Assembly: GCF_018129085.1 (NCBI RefSeq)
Contig: NZ_JAAGBB010000040.1
Location: 1 to 57,122 of the forward strand
DNA: 57,122 bases
Direction of reading: 5' to 3'
DNA from: Plastoroseomonas hellenica
GTDB lineage: Bacteria > Pseudomonadota > Alphaproteobacteria > Acetobacterales > Acetobacteraceae
Made by a program: the position numbers and the translations under genes. Under the pieces are notes generated by a model. It had not been told where the DNA came from. It searched no databases and saw only the letters and a program-made list of their open reading frames with translations. Positions 8,355 to 16,589 of this stretch are shown here, piece by piece (positions within the stretch are counted from its first letter, which is position 1; each line of letters opens with the position of its first letter).

Positions 8355-10322
8355 GTGCCCGGACCATTCCCCCCCCTTTTCCGGATGGCAGCGCAGCAGG
8401 GGCCGCTAGCGACGCTCGGCGGCTTGCCCGGCCGCCGCATCGTGCGGCTGCTCAGCGTCCTCGCGATCCTCGGCGCCATCATCGTCGCGGCTGCCCCCCC
8501 GGCCGCGTATTTCTTCGGCGCGCGCGCACGGCTGCAGGGTGCGCTCGAGGCGAGCGCCAGGCTGCATGCGGCCGAGATCGGCGATCTCGCCAGGCGCAAT
8601 CCGGAATTCTGGGACTTCCGCGAACTGCGCGTGGACGCGCCGCTCGGTGGCGCCGCGGGATCCGCCGTGGAGGAGCGGCTGAGCGTCTTCGATGCCGAGG
8701 GACGACTGATCCTGGTCTCCGGCGCCGCGGAAGCGCTGCGATCGCCCGTCCTGTCCCAGCGCGCGCCACTCCGCGAGGGCGACGCCATCGTCGGCGAGAC
8801 CGAGGCGTCGCGCTCGCTCTATCCCGCGGTCGCCACCACGATGGCGATCCTGCTGGGATCAGGGTTGCTCGGCATCCTCGTCCTCCTGGTCCTGCGCACG
8901 GTTCCGTTGCGGCTTCTGCAGCATGCCCTCGGCCGCGCCGCCTATTTCGCCGCGCATGATCCACTCACCGGCCTGCCCAATCGCGTAAGCTTCAACGAGC
9001 GGCTTCGGCAGGGCGTCGCGCTGGCGCGCCGGCGGGATCACAGCCTGGCCGTGCTCTGCCTCGACCTCGATCGCTTCAAGGACATCAACGACACTTTCGG
9101 CCATCCTGCCGGGGACCGCCTGCTCAAGGAAGTCGCGGTCCGCCTCGTCGGGTGCCTCCGCGAATCCGACGTTCTGGCAAGGCTCGGCGGCGACGAGTTC
9201 GCGGTCGTGCAGATCGGTGCGCAGCAGCCCCGGGACGCGCAGGCGCTCGCGCAGCGCATGATCGAGGCGCTGGCGCCGCCGATCGACCTCGGCGGGTCTC
9301 TGGCCTCCGTCGGCACGACGATCGGCATAGCGCTGGCGCGGGACGAATCCGGCCGGCCGCTCGATGCGGACCAGCTCCTGGTCGACGCCGACCTTGCGCT
9401 CTATCGGGCGAAGCTCGTCGGGCGCGGCGCCTGGCGCTTCTTCGAGCCGGAAATGAATCAGGAGGCACGGCTGCGGCGGGAGCTGGAGCAGGACCTTCGC
9501 CTGGCTCTGGCGGAGAGCGACTTCCGGCTGCATTTCCAGCCGCAGGTCGACCTGTTCCGCGGCCGGCTGATCGGCGCGGAGGCGCTGCTGCGCTGGGACC
9601 GGCCCGGCCATGGCCCGGTTCCGCCCGCGCTGTTCGTCGAAGTCGCGGAGGAGTCCGGCCTCATCACCGGCATCGGCGCCTGGGTGCTGGAGGAGGCATG
9701 CCGGCAGGCGGCCGCCTGGCCGTCCATGGTCTCGGTGGCGGTCAATGTCTCGCCGGCGCAGTTTCGCCTGGGCAACCTCGCGCGCACGGTGCGGTCCGCG
9801 CTGGAGGCTTCAGGGCTGCCGCCCGGCCGGCTGGAGCTCGAGATCACGGAAGGCGTGCTGTTCAACAACACCGAGGACGCGCAGCGTCAGTTCCGGGAGA
9901 TCCGCGCCCTCGGCGTGCGCATCGCGATGGACGATTTCGGGACCGGCTTCTCCAGCCTCGGCTACCTGCACAGCTTCCCCTGCGACAAGATCAAGATCGA
10001 CCGGTCCTTCATCGCCAAGCTCGGGCAGAGCGAGAGCTCCGAAGCGATCGTGCGCGCGATTCTCGGCATGGCCCGCGCATTCAGGGTGCGGGTGGTCGCG
10101 GAAGGCGTGGAAACGGCCGAACAGGCATCCTTCCTGATGAACGAAGGCTGCCATGAGGCGCAGGGCTATTACTTCGGCCGGCCCGTGTCGGGCGACGCCT
10201 TCCTCTCCGACCTGCTGGATGGGGGGCATCGGGCGCCGCACGGGACATGCATCGGGCAGGTGCGCGGCACCTATGACGACCGGCCGACTGCCCTGCCCAT
10301 CGCGGAGGTGGGCGGCGACTGA
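8355..10322 (+). CDS. Membrane GGDEF-EAL cyclic-di-GMP enzyme
   Basis: A 655-residue protein with two membrane segments (about 28-54 and 158-181) enclosing a periplasmic part of about 105 residues. A GGDEF domain follows with intact GGDEF at 278-282 and the inhibitory-site motif RESD five residues before it. The EAL domain has EAL at 409-411 and DDFGTGFSSLGYLH. Both cyclase and phosphodiesterase residues look complete, so it could make or break c-di-GMP. The small periplasmic domain and the divergent YfiR-like/TonB operon suggest control by an outer-membrane signal. The start is GTG; an in-frame ATG lies at 8385, and neither has a strong ribosome binding site. Confidence 0.93.
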   Translation: MPGPFPPLFRMAAQQGPLATLGGLPGRRIVRLLSVLAILGAIIVAAAPPAAYFFGARARLQGALEASARLHAAEIGDLARRNPEFWDFRELRVDAPLGGAAGSAVEERLSVFDAEGRLILVSGAAEALRSPVLSQRAPLREGDAIVGETEASRSLYPAVATTMAILLGSGLLGILVLLVLRTVPLRLLQHALGRAAYFAAHDPLTGLPNRVSFNERLRQGVALARRRDHSLAVLCLDLDRFKDINDTFGHPAGDRLLKEVAVRLVGCLRESDVLARLGGDEFAVVQIGAQQPRDAQALAQRMIEALAPPIDLGGSLASVGTTIGIALARDESGRPLDADQLLVDADLALYRAKLVGRGAWRFFEPEMNQEARLRRELEQDLRLALAESDFRLHFQPQVDLFRGRLIGAEALLRWDRPGHGPVPPALFVEVAEESGLITGIGAWVLEEACRQAAAWPSMVSVAVNVSPAQFRLGNLARTVRSALEASGLPPGRLELEITEGVLFNNTEDAQRQFREIRALGVRIAMDDFGTGFSSLGYLHSFPCDKIKIDRSFIAKLGQSESSEAIVRAILGMARAFRVRVVAEGVETAEQASFLMNEGCHEAQGYYFGRPVSGDAFLSDLLDGGHRAPHGTCIGQVRGTYDDRPTALPIAEVGGD

Positions 10323-10401
10323 GCGCCCGACGGCGACGGAAGGTTCCCTGGCCGTGAGGCGGACGGCGAAGGCCTCCTGCGACATCGGCCCACAGAGCCC
10401 C

Positions 10402-10539
10402 GCGGCCGCAGGCCGCCATTGGTTTCGGCGGAGCGAGGCGAAGCCGATGCTCCGGGGCCGCGCATGCGGCCCCGCGCGCGACCAACAGCCGCCGCCAGCG
10501 CGCCCTGACAGCGCGCAAGCCAAGGCCGCGTATGCGGCC
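10402..10539. repeat. Cluster of GC-rich hairpins
   Basis: The gap between the GGDEF-EAL stop and the XRE gene stop holds several short stems: GCGGCC-GCA-GGCCGC (10402-10416), GGGGCCGC-GCAT-GCGGCCCC (10454-10473) and GGCCGC-GTAT-GCGGCC (10524-10539). The genes converge here, so the hairpins may end both transcripts, although no T-run follows. The core GGCCGCATNCGCGGCC (minus strand) recurs at 25795-25810. Confidence 0.55.
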
Positions 10540-10556
10540 GCCGGCGCCTGAGGCCC

Positions 10557-11192
10557 TCAATAGAGCGGCGGCGTCACCGCCCAGACCACCACGCAGCGGA
10601 GCGGGCCGGGATTGGCGAAGCGATGCGGCAGGGTGCTGAGGAAGCGGAAGGAATCACCCGCCTGCAGGCGGCTGGCGACGCCATCCACCTCCAGCTCCAG
10701 CACTCCTTCCAGCACCGTCCCGGCATCCTCCCCCGCATGCTGGTAGGGCGCCTCGCCGGAGGAGCCGCCGGCCTCGACGGTGATCAGCATCAGCTCGATC
10801 CTGCCGTCGCCTTCCGGGCTCAGCAGCTCCTTGGTGATGCCCTTGGCGGAGAGGTCCAGCACCCGGCGCTGGGCGCGGCGCTGCACCCAGGCCGGGCCCT
10901 GCGCCGCGGCACCGGGGTCGCTGAAGAACCAGCCGATCGGCACCGCGAAGATCTCGGCCAGCTTCTGCAGCGACCGGATCGAGGGCGCGGAAACCCCACG
11001 TTCAATCTGGCTTAACATGCCGACCGAGAGGCCACTGCGCGCCGAGACCTCCTGCAGGGTCCATTCCCGGCGCTGGCGCATGCCGCGCAGCCGCTGGCCC
11101 AGCACGGGCTCCCGCTCCGGCGCGGCGGTCGCCGCGGGGTCGGGCAAGGGGGCATCGGCCATCGCCGCGGCCCCAGGGCTTTCCTCGATCAT
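10557..11192 (-). CDS. XRE-family regulator with C-terminal cupin domain
   Basis: A 211-residue regulator. A helix-turn-helix at about residues 32-87 (QRLRGMRQRREWTLQEVS, then SGLSVGMLSQIERG) is followed by a small beta-barrel cupin domain at about 130-205 (GEAPYQHAGEDAGTVLEGVL, then DSFRFLSTLPHRFANPG). This is the PuuR/ClgR-like architecture that senses a small molecule, often an amine or amino acid. It is divergent from the hydantoinase operon and probably represses it. The first ATG lies inside the inverted repeat at 11191-11219; the second ATG, at 11162, would give a normal leader and may be the true start. Confidence 0.88.
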   Translation of the reverse strand: MIEESPGAAAMADAPLPDPAATAAPEREPVLGQRLRGMRQRREWTLQEVSARSGLSVGMLSQIERGVSAPSIRSLQKLAEIFAVPIGWFFSDPGAAAQGPAWVQRRAQRRVLDLSAKGITKELLSPEGDGRIELMLITVEAGGSSGEAPYQHAGEDAGTVLEGVLELEVDGVASRLQAGDSFRFLSTLPHRFANPGPLRCVVVWAVTPPLY

Positions 11193-11219
11193 TGAAAAAA
11201 TCGCCTAGGGTTTTTCAAT
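11191..11219. promoter_or_regulatory. Inverted repeat, probable operator of the XRE-cupin regulator
   Basis: ATTGAAAAA and TTTTTCAAT form a perfect 9-base inverted repeat around an 11-base centre, in the gap between the divergent regulator and hyuA. A long AT-rich symmetric site in such GC-rich DNA is a strong operator candidate. It overlaps the upstream start codon of the regulator. Confidence 0.65.
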
Positions 11220-11278
11220 CTGGTTGCAGAGTCTAGATGACACGCTAAGCTAGCCTCAGGCAGGGGCGGAAAGCAAAG

Positions 11279-13294
11279 ATGCGCGTCGGGATCGAGGTAG
11301 GCGGCACCTTCACGGATCTGGTCTCGGTCGACCGGGGGCAGGTGCGCGTCGTCAAGGTGCCGTCGACGCCGCGCAGCCCGGATATCGGCGCCTTCAACGC
11401 GCTCGGCGCCGCCGGGATCGAGGCGGCTGATGTCACCGACCTCGTGCATGGCTCGACCGTCGCCACCAACGCGATCCTGGAGCGGCGCGGCGCCACGATC
11501 GCCTTCGTCGCGACCAAAGGCTTCCGCGACATCCTGTTCATGCAGCGCCACGACCGGCGCAATATCTACGATCTGCATTACGCGAAGCCGGCGCCGCCGG
11601 TGCGCCGCCGCGACTGCTTCGAGGTGGCCGAGCGCATCGGCCCGGACGGCACCGTCATCGCCCCGCTGGACGAGGCGGCGGTGGCGCGCGACCTGCTGCC
11701 GGCGCTGGCCGCCGGCGGCTACCAGGCGGTCGCGATCTGCCTGCTCTCGGCCTATGCCTCGCCGCTCCACGAGATGCGGCTGATGGAGATGATCGCGGCC
11801 GCCCTGCCCGGCCTCTCCATCGCCGCGAGCCATGCGGTGGCGCCGGAATTCCGCGAGTTCGAGCGGGCGTCCACCACCAGCCTCTCGGCCTATGTGCAGC
11901 CAGTGATCGACGGCTACCTCGACCGCTTCGAGGCAACGCTCGGGGCAGCCGGCTTCCGCGGGCATTTCAGCGTCATGCAGTCGAATGGCGGGCGCATGCC
12001 AGCCACGGCCATGCGGCGCAACGCGATCAGCGCGCTGCTGAGCGGCCCCGCGGCGGGCGTGGTCGGCGCCATCCGCCAGGCCGCGCGGTCCGGCCGCGGC
12101 GACCTCATCACCTTCGACATGGGCGGCACCTCCACCGACGTCGCGCTGGTGCAGGATGGGGAGGCGGCGCTGGCCGCGGAGACCGAGGTGGACGGGCTGC
12201 CGATCCGGACGCCGGTGCTGGATATCGTCACCGTCGGCGCCGGCGGCGGCAGCCTGGTCTGGATCGATGATGGCGGCATGCTCCGGGTCGGGCCGCGCAG
12301 CGCCGGCGCGGAGCCCGGCCCGGCCTGCTACGGCCGCGGCGGCACGCTGCCCACGGTGACGGACGCGCATGTGGTGCGCGGCACCATCCGGCCGGAGGCC
12401 TTCCTCGGCGGCGGCATGACGCTCGATGCCGATGCCGCGCACCGCGCCTTCGAGGGCATCGCGGCCCGGCTCGGCACCGATGTCCGGGGCGCGGCGGCGG
12501 CCGCGATCCGGCTCGCGGTCGCCAATATCGTGCGCGCGATCCAGCTCGTCTCGACCGAGCGCGGCCGCGACCCCCGCGACTACGCGCTGCTGCCCTTCGG
12601 CGGCGCCGGCCCGCTGCTCGCGGCCGAGATCGCGGAGGAGCTCGGCATCCGCGAGATCCTGGTGCCGCCCAATCCCGGCGTGATCTCCGCGCTTGGCCTG
12701 CTCTCGGCCGATTACGTGAAGCTCCGCGGCGTCACCCGGCGGATGACGCTCGACGCGGAGACGCCGGCCCTGGTCGCCGCCGATTGCGCGCGGCTCCGCG
12801 CCGCGGCGGAGGCGGAATTCGCGGCCCTCGGCCTCACCGGGCCGCTCGAACCCTCACTCGAGCTCGACATGCGCTTCGTCGGCCAGGCCTTCGAGATCCC
12901 GGTGGCGGTCGACCCTGCGGAGCTGCCGCGGCTCGGCGCCGCCGATCTCGGGGAGCGCTTCGCGCAAGCGCATCGCCGCGTCTACCTGCATGGCGGCGAG
13001 CCCGGGCGGAAGGTCGAGCTGGTCGGGCTGCGCTTCGGCCTGCGCCGGCGCCTGGATGCGCTGCCGGAGGTCGCGGAGCGCCCAGCCGGCCTCGCCCGCC
13101 CCGCGGACGCGGCGGTCGTGACCGGCGGTGCCGCGGTGCGCGCCCGGCTCGCGGATGCGGCGGCGCTCGGGGCGGGCGACGCGGTGGCGGGGCCGGCGCT
13201 GATCGAGGGCTATTCCTCCACCACCTGGGTGCCGCCCGGCTGGCGCGCGGCGCGCGACGCCGCCGGCAACATGCTGCTGCAAAGGGAGGGCTGA
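11279..13294 (+). CDS. hyuA: Hydantoinase/oxoprolinase A subunit (HyuA family)
   Basis: A 671-residue HyuA-family ATPase subunit. It starts RVGIEVGGTFTDLVSV (the first phosphate-binding loop of the ASKHA fold) and has GPAAGVVGAI with TFDMGGTSTDVALV around residues 253-290. With HyuB it forms an ATP-dependent enzyme that opens cyclic amides such as N-methylhydantoin or 5-oxoproline, or carboxylates ketones in relatives. The gene leads an operon with hyuB (3-base gap), a solute-binding protein and an FAD oxidoreductase. Purine-rich bases GGGGCGGAAAG precede the ATG. The substrate is not determined by the sequence. Confidence 0.92.
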   Translation: MRVGIEVGGTFTDLVSVDRGQVRVVKVPSTPRSPDIGAFNALGAAGIEAADVTDLVHGSTVATNAILERRGATIAFVATKGFRDILFMQRHDRRNIYDLHYAKPAPPVRRRDCFEVAERIGPDGTVIAPLDEAAVARDLLPALAAGGYQAVAICLLSAYASPLHEMRLMEMIAAALPGLSIAASHAVAPEFREFERASTTSLSAYVQPVIDGYLDRFEATLGAAGFRGHFSVMQSNGGRMPATAMRRNAISALLSGPAAGVVGAIRQAARSGRGDLITFDMGGTSTDVALVQDGEAALAAETEVDGLPIRTPVLDIVTVGAGGGSLVWIDDGGMLRVGPRSAGAEPGPACYGRGGTLPTVTDAHVVRGTIRPEAFLGGGMTLDADAAHRAFEGIAARLGTDVRGAAAAAIRLAVANIVRAIQLVSTERGRDPRDYALLPFGGAGPLLAAEIAEELGIREILVPPNPGVISALGLLSADYVKLRGVTRRMTLDAETPALVAADCARLRAAAEAEFAALGLTGPLEPSLELDMRFVGQAFEIPVAVDPAELPRLGAADLGERFAQAHRRVYLHGGEPGRKVELVGLRFGLRRRLDALPEVAERPAGLARPADAAVVTGGAAVRARLADAAALGAGDAVAGPALIEGYSSTTWVPPGWRAARDAAGNMLLQREG

Positions 13295-13297
13295 TCG

Positions 13298-14953
13298 ATG
13301 ACCCAACTCGATCCCGTCGAATACGCCATCCTCAGCCAGTCGGTGATCGCGGCGGCGCGGGAGATGGGCGTGAAGCTCGTCCGCTCCGCCTATTCGACCA
13401 TCCTGCGCGAGGCGCGGGACGGGTCCGCCGCGCTGCTGGATGCCGAGGGCAACACCGTTGCCCAGGCGGAGCTGATCCCGATGCAGCTCGGCAGCATCGG
13501 CCGCATCTTCCAGGCCTGCGCCGCGCTCTACCCGCCGGAGACGCTGGAGGACGGCGACTTCCTGGTCATCAACGACCCCTATTCCGGCGGCCAGCACCTG
13601 CAGGACGTCTTCTTCTTCCACCCGGTCTTCCACGAGGGCGCGGTGATCGGCTACGCGGCCTCCGTCGCGCATCACCTCGACCTCGGCGGCGGCAGCCCGG
13701 GCCTGAACGCGGGTGCGCGGGACCTCTATGCGGAGGGGCTGATCATCCCGCCGATGAAGGTCAACACCGCGCGCGACTGGCATGGCGGCGGCTTCCAGCG
13801 GCTGCTGCGCGCCAATGTGCGGGTGCCGCACCAGACCATGGGCGATTTCGACGCGCAGATCGCCGCCAACAATATCGGCGTGCTGCGCATCCAGGAACTC
13901 GCGCGCCGCTACGGCGTCGCCAAGGTCAGGGCCGCCATGGCCGGGCTGCAGGATTACTCCGAGCGCCGGATGCGGGCGGCGATCGCCGCCGTCCCCGACG
14001 GCACCTATCACGGCGAGGCGATGCTGGATGATGACGGGCTCGGCAGCGGGCCGCTGCCGGTGCGGGCCGCGGTCACTATCGCGGGCGATTCCATCACCGT
14101 CGATTTCGCCGGCACCGCACCGCAGGTCGGCAGCAACCTCAACGCGCCCTTCGCCTCCGTCATCTCGGCCGCCGTCTCCTGCCTCAAGGGCGCGCTGACC
14201 AGCCCGGACATCCCCTTCAATGACGGCTCGCTGCGGCCGATCACCGTGATCGCGCCGAAGGGCAGCCTGCTCAACCCGAACCATCCGGCGCCGGTGCGTG
14301 CGCGCATGATCTCGGTCTCCCGCGCCTGGAACGCTGTCATGCAGGCGGTGGCGCAGGCCGCGCCGGAGAAGGCGATCGCACAGGGCTACGACACCACCAC
14401 CGCCTTCTGCCTCTCCTGGCTCGGGCCCCAGGGATGGTCGGTCTATCTCGAGGTCTATGGCGGCGGCTATGGCGCGGGCATCGGCAATGACGGGTGCGAC
14501 GCGGTCGACAACCCGCTGTCGAATTGCTCGAACACGCCGGTCGAGGCGATGGATCAGGATTTCAGCTTCTTCCGCGTGACCGATTACGCGCTCCGCGCCG
14601 ACAGTTGCGGCAGCGGCGCGCGGCGCGGTGGCGCAGGCTTCAGCCGCAGCTATGCGATCGAGACGGATGGCGCGCAGCTCGCCTTCTACAGCGACCGCTT
14701 CACCGGCCAGGCCGCCGGATTGTTCGGCGGCGGCCCCGGCGCCAGCGGCACCTGCGCGGTGCTGCGCGACGGGGAAGCGATCCACCTCCGCAGCAAGGAT
14801 GCCTTCGCGCTGAAGCGCGGCGACGTCGTGACGATCAGCCTCGGCGGCGGCGGCGGCTACGGCCAGCCGGCAGAACGCCCGGCCGCGCTGATCCAGCGCG
14901 ACCTGGAGGACGGGATCATCAGCGCGGAACGCGCGGCCAACTGGGCAGGTTGA
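13298..14953 (+). CDS. hyuB: Hydantoinase/oxoprolinase B subunit (HyuB family)
   Basis: A 551-residue HyuB-family subunit, the catalytic partner of HyuA. Typical segments are DPVEYAILSQSVIAAAREMG at the start, FLVINDPYSGGQHLQDVFFF near residue 90, VAHHLDLGGGSPG near 127, and a glycine-rich SLGGGGGYGQPAERP close to the end. The metal-binding Asp/His residues of the ND-PY and H-D-G segments are present. It follows hyuA after three bases with a GGGAGGG ribosome binding site inside the end of hyuA, so the two are co-translated. No disruption is visible. Confidence 0.92.
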   Translation: MTQLDPVEYAILSQSVIAAAREMGVKLVRSAYSTILREARDGSAALLDAEGNTVAQAELIPMQLGSIGRIFQACAALYPPETLEDGDFLVINDPYSGGQHLQDVFFFHPVFHEGAVIGYAASVAHHLDLGGGSPGLNAGARDLYAEGLIIPPMKVNTARDWHGGGFQRLLRANVRVPHQTMGDFDAQIAANNIGVLRIQELARRYGVAKVRAAMAGLQDYSERRMRAAIAAVPDGTYHGEAMLDDDGLGSGPLPVRAAVTIAGDSITVDFAGTAPQVGSNLNAPFASVISAAVSCLKGALTSPDIPFNDGSLRPITVIAPKGSLLNPNHPAPVRARMISVSRAWNAVMQAVAQAAPEKAIAQGYDTTTAFCLSWLGPQGWSVYLEVYGGGYGAGIGNDGCDAVDNPLSNCSNTPVEAMDQDFSFFRVTDYALRADSCGSGARRGGAGFSRSYAIETDGAQLAFYSDRFTGQAAGLFGGGPGASGTCAVLRDGEAIHLRSKDAFALKRGDVVTISLGGGGGYGQPAERPAALIQRDLEDGIISAERAANWAG

Positions 14954-14990
14954 CACCGGACACGCATTCAACGCGACAGGAGCTTCGAGT

Positions 14991-16574
14991 ATGGACCGCA
15001 GGCGTTTCCTCCAGGCCGGCGCGGCCGGTGCCGCCGCCCTCGTGGCCCCATCGCTCACGCAGGCGCAGGGTGCCAGGGTGTTCCGGTTCAAGCCGAACGC
15101 GGATGCGACCATCCTCGACCCGGTCTTCACCACCGCCTTCTCGACCCGCTACCTCGCGCTGATGAGCTACGACACGCTCTACGGCATGGACAATGCGCTG
15201 AACCCGCATCCGCAGATGGTTGCGGGCCATGTGATCGAGGATGACGGCAAGCGCTGGCGCCTGACGCTCCGTGAGGGTCTCCGCTTCCATGACGGGGCGC
15301 CGGTGCTGGCGCGGGACTGCGTCGCCAGCATCCGCCGCTGGGGCCGGGTCGATGCCATGGGCCAGTTGCTGATGAGCGTGACCGACGAGCTTTCCGCCGC
15401 ATCGGACAAGGAGATCGTCTTCCGCCTCAAGCGCCCCTTCGCGCTGCTGCCCAATGCCCTCGCGAAAAGCACCAGCTTCATCCCGGTGATCATGCCGGAG
15501 CGGCTGATCACCGATCCCGCCAAGCAGGTGACGGAGGTGGTGGGCAGCGGCCCCTTCCGATACCTCGCGAATGAGCGGGTGAACGGCGCGCGGTCGGTCT
15601 GGGAGAAATTCGCGGGTTATGTGCCGCGGCCGGACGGCGTCACCGAATTCACGTCGGGGCCCAAGATCGCGCATCTCGACCGCGTCGAGTGGATGATCAT
15701 CCCGGACGCGCCGACCGCGGCCGCCGCCGTCATCAGCGGCGAGATCGACTGGTACGAGGATGTGCTGCTCGACCTGGTGCCGCTGCTGCGGCGCGACCGC
15801 AACGTGGTGCTCGGCAGCTACAACCCGGCCGGCAACATGGGCATCCTCGCCATCAATCACCTGCATCCGCCCTTCGACAACCCGGCGATCCGCCGCGCCA
15901 TGCTCGGCGCCATCGACCAGTCGGAGGTGATGACCGCGGTCGCCGGCACCGACCGCGCCCTCTGGAATACCGGCGTTGGTTATTTCTGCCCGGATTCGCC
16001 GATGGCCTCCGATGCCGGAATCGCGGCGATGACGGCGCCGCGCGACTACGATAGGACGCGGCGGGAGCTGGCGGCGGCCGGCTATCGCGGCGAGAAGGTG
16101 GCGTTCCTCCAGGCCGCGAATTTCTACACCATGAGCCAGCAGGTCGACGTCACCGCCGACCAGATGCGGCGCGCGGGGATGAATGTGGAGATCATCCCGG
16201 TCGATTTCGGCGTCTGGCTGCAGCGCCGCGCCAACCGCGCGCCGGTGGCGCAGGGCGGCTGGAACTGCACGACGACGCTGCTGCCGGGCCTCGACCTCTG
16301 GGACCCGACCTCGCATCTGCCGCTGCGCGGCAATGGGCTCTCGGCCTGGTTCGGCTGGCCGACGGCGCCGGGGCTGGAGGCGCTGCGCGACGAATGGATC
16401 GCCGCACCCGAGCTGCCGGCGCGCCAGGCGGTCGCGCGGCGGATCCAGGAACAGGCCTTCCAGGAGGTGCCCTATGTCCCGACCGGGCGCTGGCGCGACC
16501 TGACCGCCTATCGCCGCAACGTCACTGGCATGCTGACGGGCATGCCGCTGTTCTACAATCTGCGGAAGGGCTGA
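14991..16574 (+). CDS. ABC transporter family 5 solute-binding protein, Tat-exported
   Basis: A 527-residue periplasmic binding protein of the peptide/nickel (SBP_bac_5) family. A twin-arginine signal is present (MDRRRFLQAGAAGAAALVAP, cleavage near LTQA). Family landmarks include WRLTLREGLRFHDGAPVLARD at about 85-105, FRLKRPFALL, and VGSGPFRYL. It binds a peptide or small amine for an ABC importer, but no permease or ATPase gene lies next to it, so it must use a transporter encoded elsewhere. It is third in the hydantoinase operon, preceded by AGGAG, and likely collects the substrate for the enzymes beside it. Confidence 0.9.
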   Translation: MDRRRFLQAGAAGAAALVAPSLTQAQGARVFRFKPNADATILDPVFTTAFSTRYLALMSYDTLYGMDNALNPHPQMVAGHVIEDDGKRWRLTLREGLRFHDGAPVLARDCVASIRRWGRVDAMGQLLMSVTDELSAASDKEIVFRLKRPFALLPNALAKSTSFIPVIMPERLITDPAKQVTEVVGSGPFRYLANERVNGARSVWEKFAGYVPRPDGVTEFTSGPKIAHLDRVEWMIIPDAPTAAAAVISGEIDWYEDVLLDLVPLLRRDRNVVLGSYNPAGNMGILAINHLHPPFDNPAIRRAMLGAIDQSEVMTAVAGTDRALWNTGVGYFCPDSPMASDAGIAAMTAPRDYDRTRRELAAAGYRGEKVAFLQAANFYTMSQQVDVTADQMRRAGMNVEIIPVDFGVWLQRRANRAPVAQGGWNCTTTLLPGLDLWDPTSHLPLRGNGLSAWFGWPTAPGLEALRDEWIAAPELPARQAVARRIQEQAFQEVPYVPTGRWRDLTAYRRNVTGMLTGMPLFYNLRKG

Positions 16575-16589
16575 CGAGGACACCGACCG

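Noticed and set aside
12854-15133. A minus-strand open frame of 759 codons opposite hyuA and hyuB
   Set aside because: Antisense shadow of real genes with the same low-complexity composition.
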